DNA from: Sphingobacterium cavernae
Lineage (GTDB): Bacteria > Bacteroidota > Bacteroidia > Sphingobacteriales > Sphingobacteriaceae
DNA length: 64,000 nucleotides
Direction: 5' to 3'
Assembly: GCF_008520265.1 (NCBI RefSeq)
Contig: NZ_VIQM01000054.1
Location: 154,527 to 218,526, forward strand
Numbering within the stretch: position 1 is the first letter of the stretch; each line of letters begins with the position of its first letter. A program made the translations under genes and the position numbers. Below the pieces are notes generated by a model. It saw only the letters and a program-made list of their open reading frames with translations. It was not told the DNA's origin and did no database searches. Below, in pieces: positions 60,994 through 64,000 of the stretch.

Positions 60994-62061
60994 TTAGGCG
61001 GCAGTCGGTTTTGCCATGAATTTAATCACGCGTATGTGCGACATGAATGCCTGCCAAAATGTTTTGTATTCTATATAAGGAATGTTGTGTTCTTGGCAAG
61101 TTTCTCTAACGATCTTGTTTAGTTCGGGATAATGTACATGACTTATCTTAGGGAATAAGTGATGTTCAACCTGAAAATTCAATCCACCCAAAAGCCAAGT
61201 CAAAACTTTGCTCTTCGTTGAAAAATTAGCCGTCGTTTGCAATTGATGAATCATCCATTCTTCTTCTACCACTTCGTTTGATTTGAAGTGAGTGCCATCA
61301 ACCACATGGGCTAACTGGAATACAATAGCCAAACATAATCCACATACAATAGCTGAAATTAGTAATCCCAATAACGCTTTTGCCCATCCCAATACCATGA
61401 TAGGGATAACAAGGAATAAGATAAAATGAAATACTTTCGAAGACCAAAAAATAATTTTTTCCTTCAATGGAAAATTAAATTTATCCGCATTTGGAGACAT
61501 ACGCTGTCTAAAATATTTCTCATAGTCTTGATAGAATATCCATGCCAAATACGAAATACTGTACAATCCTAGAAAATATAAATGTTGGTATTTATGATGT
61601 TTCTTTAACTTTTGGTCGTGGTGTATACGCATGAATTTTACTTCAATATCATGATCCTCGCCATCAATGTTGGTATAAGTATGGTGCGCAATATTATGTT
61701 TTAATTTCCAAAAAAATATATTACCACCCAGCAAATTTAGGCTATAAGATAAGCCTGTATTCAGTCTTTTATTCTCTGAGAATGAATTGTGTCCCGCATC
61801 ATGCATGATATTAAATCCAATAGCGGCTAGGTTGACACCGAAGATCATACAGAGTAGAATGCTGATCAACCATTGCGGTTGGACAAAGACTAAAATGCTA
61901 TATAATACAGCAAATGAGATTAAGAGGACAGATGCTTTAATGAAAATTCTTCTGTTGCCTGTTTTTTTAGTAAAGTTACTACTGAAATAATTATTCGTTT
62001 TCTGTTTAAGACTTTTGGAGAATAATGAATTTTTCTGGTTGAATTTAATTGTTTGAGTCAT
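60994..62061 (-). CDS. Membrane fatty-acid desaturase (acyl-CoA/acyl-lipid type)
   Basis: A 355-aa membrane enzyme from the Met at 62061. The three di-iron His boxes are HDAGH (87-91), HNIAHH (122-127) and QVEHH near residue 307 ('GGLNFQVEHHLFPKISHVHYP'). The Gln in the third box is typical of front-end (delta-5/delta-6) and related bacterial desaturases. Hydrophobic segments lie around residues 43-90 and 205-260. It introduces a double bond into membrane acyl chains; the position is not predictable. No fused cytochrome b5 domain. Confidence 0.9.
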   Translation of the reverse strand: MTQTIKFNQKNSLFSKSLKQKTNNYFSSNFTKKTGNRRIFIKASVLLISFAVLYSILVFVQPQWLISILLCMIFGVNLAAIGFNIMHDAGHNSFSENKRLNTGLSYSLNLLGGNIFFWKLKHNIAHHTYTNIDGEDHDIEVKFMRIHHDQKLKKHHKYQHLYFLGLYSISYLAWIFYQDYEKYFRQRMSPNADKFNFPLKEKIIFWSSKVFHFILFLVIPIMVLGWAKALLGLLISAIVCGLCLAIVFQLAHVVDGTHFKSNEVVEEEWMIHQLQTTANFSTKSKVLTWLLGGLNFQVEHHLFPKISHVHYPELNKIVRETCQEHNIPYIEYKTFWQAFMSHIRVIKFMAKPTAA

Positions 62062-62186
62062 TCTAATTTTTGACTGTGTTGAATAACGGAACATAACTTC
62101 CGCACGTTAATTATTTAAATATACAAAACAGAAATCATATTTAAATTTATTTAACAAAAATTTAGTGTTTTACTGTAGCTGATTAT

Positions 62187-62224
62187 AAAGAAAAGCAGAG
62201 CGTAAAAGTAACGTCCAGCTCTGC
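62187..62224 (-). terminator. Terminator downstream of the GH43 pseudogene
   Basis: Arms GCAGAGC and GCTCTGC with a T-rich tail (TTTTCTTT) on the minus strand. It lies ~27 bp past the ancestral stop at 62251, not past the premature stop at 62377. Confidence 0.65.
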
Positions 62225-62250
62225 GATTTACATATAATTAAACAGTCAAA

Positions 62251-63213
62251 TTATTCTTCATCCTCACCTATAACAACTTCATTCTTGTTATTGACATATA
62301 ATGTTTTACAAAGGTAAGTCGAGGATTTTAAGTCACTTTCATTCCATTTGTCGGCCATGAAAATGAATTTATTTTTTTAGTATTCACAGGAATTACAAAA
62401 GTACCTTGAGAAGGTGATATAAGTGTCTTTGCCTTTACATGGATTACCATAGTTTGTCCAGTCGCCTGATATTTCATCCGCACTGCCATAATTAGCTTCA
62501 TTTTGGGGCCAGCCTGTAAGGCCAGATGTCACAATATAATACCTTTTCTTGTATTTAAATACAGCAGGGGCTTCACGACTTTTCTCGATAAAAATTCTTT
62601 TATAAGTAGCTGTATGTTTAAGGTAATCGTCGGATAATAAAGCAATATGCATTGTTTTGTTGTCTTCTGAGGAGAAAAAATGATACGCTTTACCATCATC
62701 ATCCACAAATACCGTCATATCTCGTGCAATATAGCCATTCGGTCGTAAGTTTTCGATATACGTAAATGGTCCTGTTACTTTATCGCTAACGGCAACACCT
62801 GATCGAGCATAACTGTAGTCTTCAGAGTCGACGTGCATCCACAATACATATTTCTTAGTTTTCTTATTGTAGACTACTTTTGGCCTTTCAAGGACTTTAA
62901 ATATGTGTAAATCGTGGTTAGGGTCAGTTGTGTTTGCAGCCAATACGACACCTTCATTTTTCCAATTTTTTAAATCTTTGGATGAATAGTAAGATACCCC
63001 TCCAGCATCAACCCGACGTGAGCCTGAAGGCATACTGTAAGATTCACCTTCTTTTATTTTACCATACCAATAATATGTTCCATTGTGAAATAATATACCA
63101 CCTCCATGTGCATTTATGTGTTTGCCATCTGTATCCATGAATGTGTACTTTTCTTGAGAATATACATTAGTCAGTATACACAATGTGATGATTAAAAAAA
63201 TTACAGATCTCAT
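62251..63213 (-). pseudogene. GH43-family glycoside hydrolase, broken by two frameshifts
   Basis: Reading from 63213, a signal peptide (about 1-19) and GH43 five-blade propeller motifs are intact: 'TDGKHINAHGGGILFHNGTYYWYG', 'ERPKVVYN', 'ARDMTVFVDDDGKAYHFFSSED', 'EAPAVFKY...YYIVTSGLTGW'. After 'GNPCKGKDTYITF' the frame runs to a stop at 62377. The expected continuation 'SQGTFVIPVN' is in the +1 frame, and 'KFIFMADKWNESDLKSSTYL...EVVIGEDEE' returns to the original frame, ending at 62251. Two single-base changes, one near 62404-62414 and one in a seven-base A/T run at 62372-62378, would restore one ~320-residue protein. Either a recent pseudogene or sequencing errors. Confidence 0.72.
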
Positions 63214-63226
63214 TTTTTTTGCTTGA

Positions 63227-63270
63227 TATTTTATTAAGTTTTTGTTTTATTAGTTATTTTATTAAGTTTT
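63227..63270. repeat. 16-bp direct repeat upstream of the GH43 gene
   Basis: TATTTTATTAAGTTTT occurs at 63227-63242 and again at 63255-63270, 28 bp apart. It may be a regulator-binding pair or slippage in AT-rich DNA. Confidence 0.5.
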
Positions 63271-63442
63271 GTTTTTTAAAATTTATCAAAACTATAAAAT
63301 ATATCTTTTGGAGGTTATTTTATTTCTTTATGTATTTGTAATGTTACTTAAATGCAATACCGTCCTAAATAATTGGAAAAATGGCGGTGGATTTATATAG
63401 CAGGGATTGCTATCTTTAATTCGCTAAAATCATTTTACCGCA

Positions 63443-63571
63443 ATGGTAAATATAAACGTATTTTCTTAGATTTTAGGGCTTGTAGATCGCAATATTTTTA
63501 ACAAATTGGTTCAACAATATCAGTCCGACAAACATCACAAAGGGATCAATAGTTGGACACACTTTGTGAGT
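63443..63571 (+). pseudogene. 5' remnant of a transposase gene (IS4-like), with amber codon
   Basis: From an ATG at 63443 the frame reads MVNINVFS, a TAG at 63467-63469 where Gln would fit (CAG), then ILGLVDRNIFNKLVQQYQSD and KHHKGINSWTHFVS. This pattern matches the N-terminus of Bacteroidetes IS4-type transposases, which would continue MLF. Similarity stops where the IS982 element appears to begin. Fragment plus internal stop: non-functional. Confidence 0.5.
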
Positions 63572-63572
63572 A

Positions 63573-64000
63573 ACCTGAATTCGATTATTAATTCTATTTA
63601 AAATTGCAATCATGGTGGTAAATGTTTATATTTAAGTATCTGAAATTCAAATATTTAACAATATACCAGACCATGATTACATACGATAAAGTTACCGATA
63701 TTTTCTGCATAGTTGATGAGTTTTGCAAGAACTTTGAAAAAAACACTAAAAACTTCATCATTGGGAAGGCTTCAAGACGACCAGCAACCATGTCAAATAG
63801 TGAGATCATTAGTATCCTACTATTATTTCAGATTAGTGGCTTTAAATGTTTCAAGCATTATTACATATTTTACGTACAGCGCCACATGAACAAAGATTTC
63901 CCTAAGACAGTTTCTTACAATCGTTTTGTAGAACTTAGCCAGACTGTGATTATGCCCTTAACTATGTTTCTGAAAACCTGTTGTTCGGGTTCTTGTACAG
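63573..64000 (+). mobile_element. IS982-family insertion sequence, left part
   Basis: The element is inferred to start near 63573 (ACCTGAATTCGATTATTAAT), where the interrupted transposase frame breaks off and 100 bp before the IS982 transposase start. The other end lies beyond the window, so inverted repeats and target duplication cannot be checked. Confidence 0.5.
63673..64000 (+). CDS. IS982-family transposase, N-terminal part (runs off window)
   Basis: The frame opens with ATG at 63673 and is open to the last base. The 109 visible residues contain 'ITYDKVTDIFCIVDEFCKNF', 'RRPATMSNSEIISILLLFQISGFKCFKHYYIFYV' and 'FPKTVSYNRFVELSQ', the characteristic N-terminal region of IS982 transposases. 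The catalytic DDE residues would lie beyond the window. No disruption is seen in the visible part, so the copy may be active. Confidence 0.88.
   Translation, partial: MITYDKVTDIFCIVDEFCKNFEKNTKNFIIGKASRRPATMSNSEIISILLLFQISGFKCFKHYYIFYVQRHMNKDFPKTVSYNRFVELSQTVIMPLTMFLKTCCSGSCT

Noticed and set aside
63360..63442. Possible further transposase fragment ('MAVDLYSRDC'-like reading)
   Set aside because: Only about ten residues resemble a transposase and a stop follows; probably the leader of the older insertion element.
1..64000. CRISPR arrays, prophage, restriction-modification or toxin-antitoxin loci
   Set aside because: No spaced direct-repeat array and no recognisable phage, methylase, nuclease or toxin-antitoxin genes were seen.

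Overview
The window is AT-rich DNA from a member of the Bacteroidetes, most likely Sphingobacteriaceae (Sphingobacterium-like). The evidence is a SusC/SusD outer-membrane pair, an S46 dipeptidyl-peptidase, 7TMR-DISM signalling, a YpdA-type bacillithiol reductase, a single-chain Bacteroidetes-type arginine decarboxylase, and promoters of the form TTTG-N18-21-TAnnTTTG, which recur at five or six places. No 16S rRNA or other decisive marker lies in the window, so the genus is an inference.

Layout. 1-5.5 kb: end of a TetR regulator meeting a ypdA-FUSC operon tail to tail, then YceI and an MBL-fold hydrolase. 5.5-21 kb: a complete sialic-acid foraging locus. A GntR/FadR regulator (NanR-like) is divergent from a nine-gene unit: SusC, SusD, nanA lyase, NanM-type mutarotase, MFS transporter, double-domain sialate O-acetylesterase, AGE-type epimerase, GH20 hexosaminidase and GH33 sialidase. 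The extracytoplasmic enzymes free and de-acetylate sialic acid, SusCD and the MFS protein import it, and lyase plus epimerase give ManNAc then GlcNAc. Two promoters in the locus, before susC and before nanA, carry matching dyad operators over the -7 box. 21-26.8 kb: speA, argS, a Gfo/Idh/MocA oxidoreductase and a BaiN-type flavoprotein.

27-34 kb is the least familiar part: a five-gene operon of a lone receiver, a GNAT-like acyltransferase, an E1/ThiF-like adenylyltransferase, a 7TM histidine kinase and a receiver-kinase hybrid. It meets tail to tail a paralogous lone receiver and a free-standing four-helix-bundle membrane sensor, with a perfect 34-bp palindrome at the junction. This is the best candidate for an undescribed system, possibly signal synthesis plus sensing.

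34-49 kb: DUF4256, DUF423 and a rhodanese-thioredoxin fusion, an S46 peptidase (DPP11-like by its Arg675), oxyR-clc, ribE, a ~700-bp intergenic region with two candidate small RNAs, tRNA-Arg(CCG), and a ZnuD-like TonB receptor with a His-rich lipoprotein under three tandem dyads. 45-62 kb: mostly housekeeping or unassigned genes (ubiB, crcB, a small ABC pair, ubiD-type decarboxylase, short photolyase/cryptochrome, sucA-sucB, diheme cytochrome, fatty-acid desaturase).

62-64 kb is decaying, mobile DNA: a GH43 gene broken by two compensating frameshifts, a transposase 5' remnant with an in-frame amber codon, and an IS982-family element that appears to have inserted into that remnant and runs off the window end.
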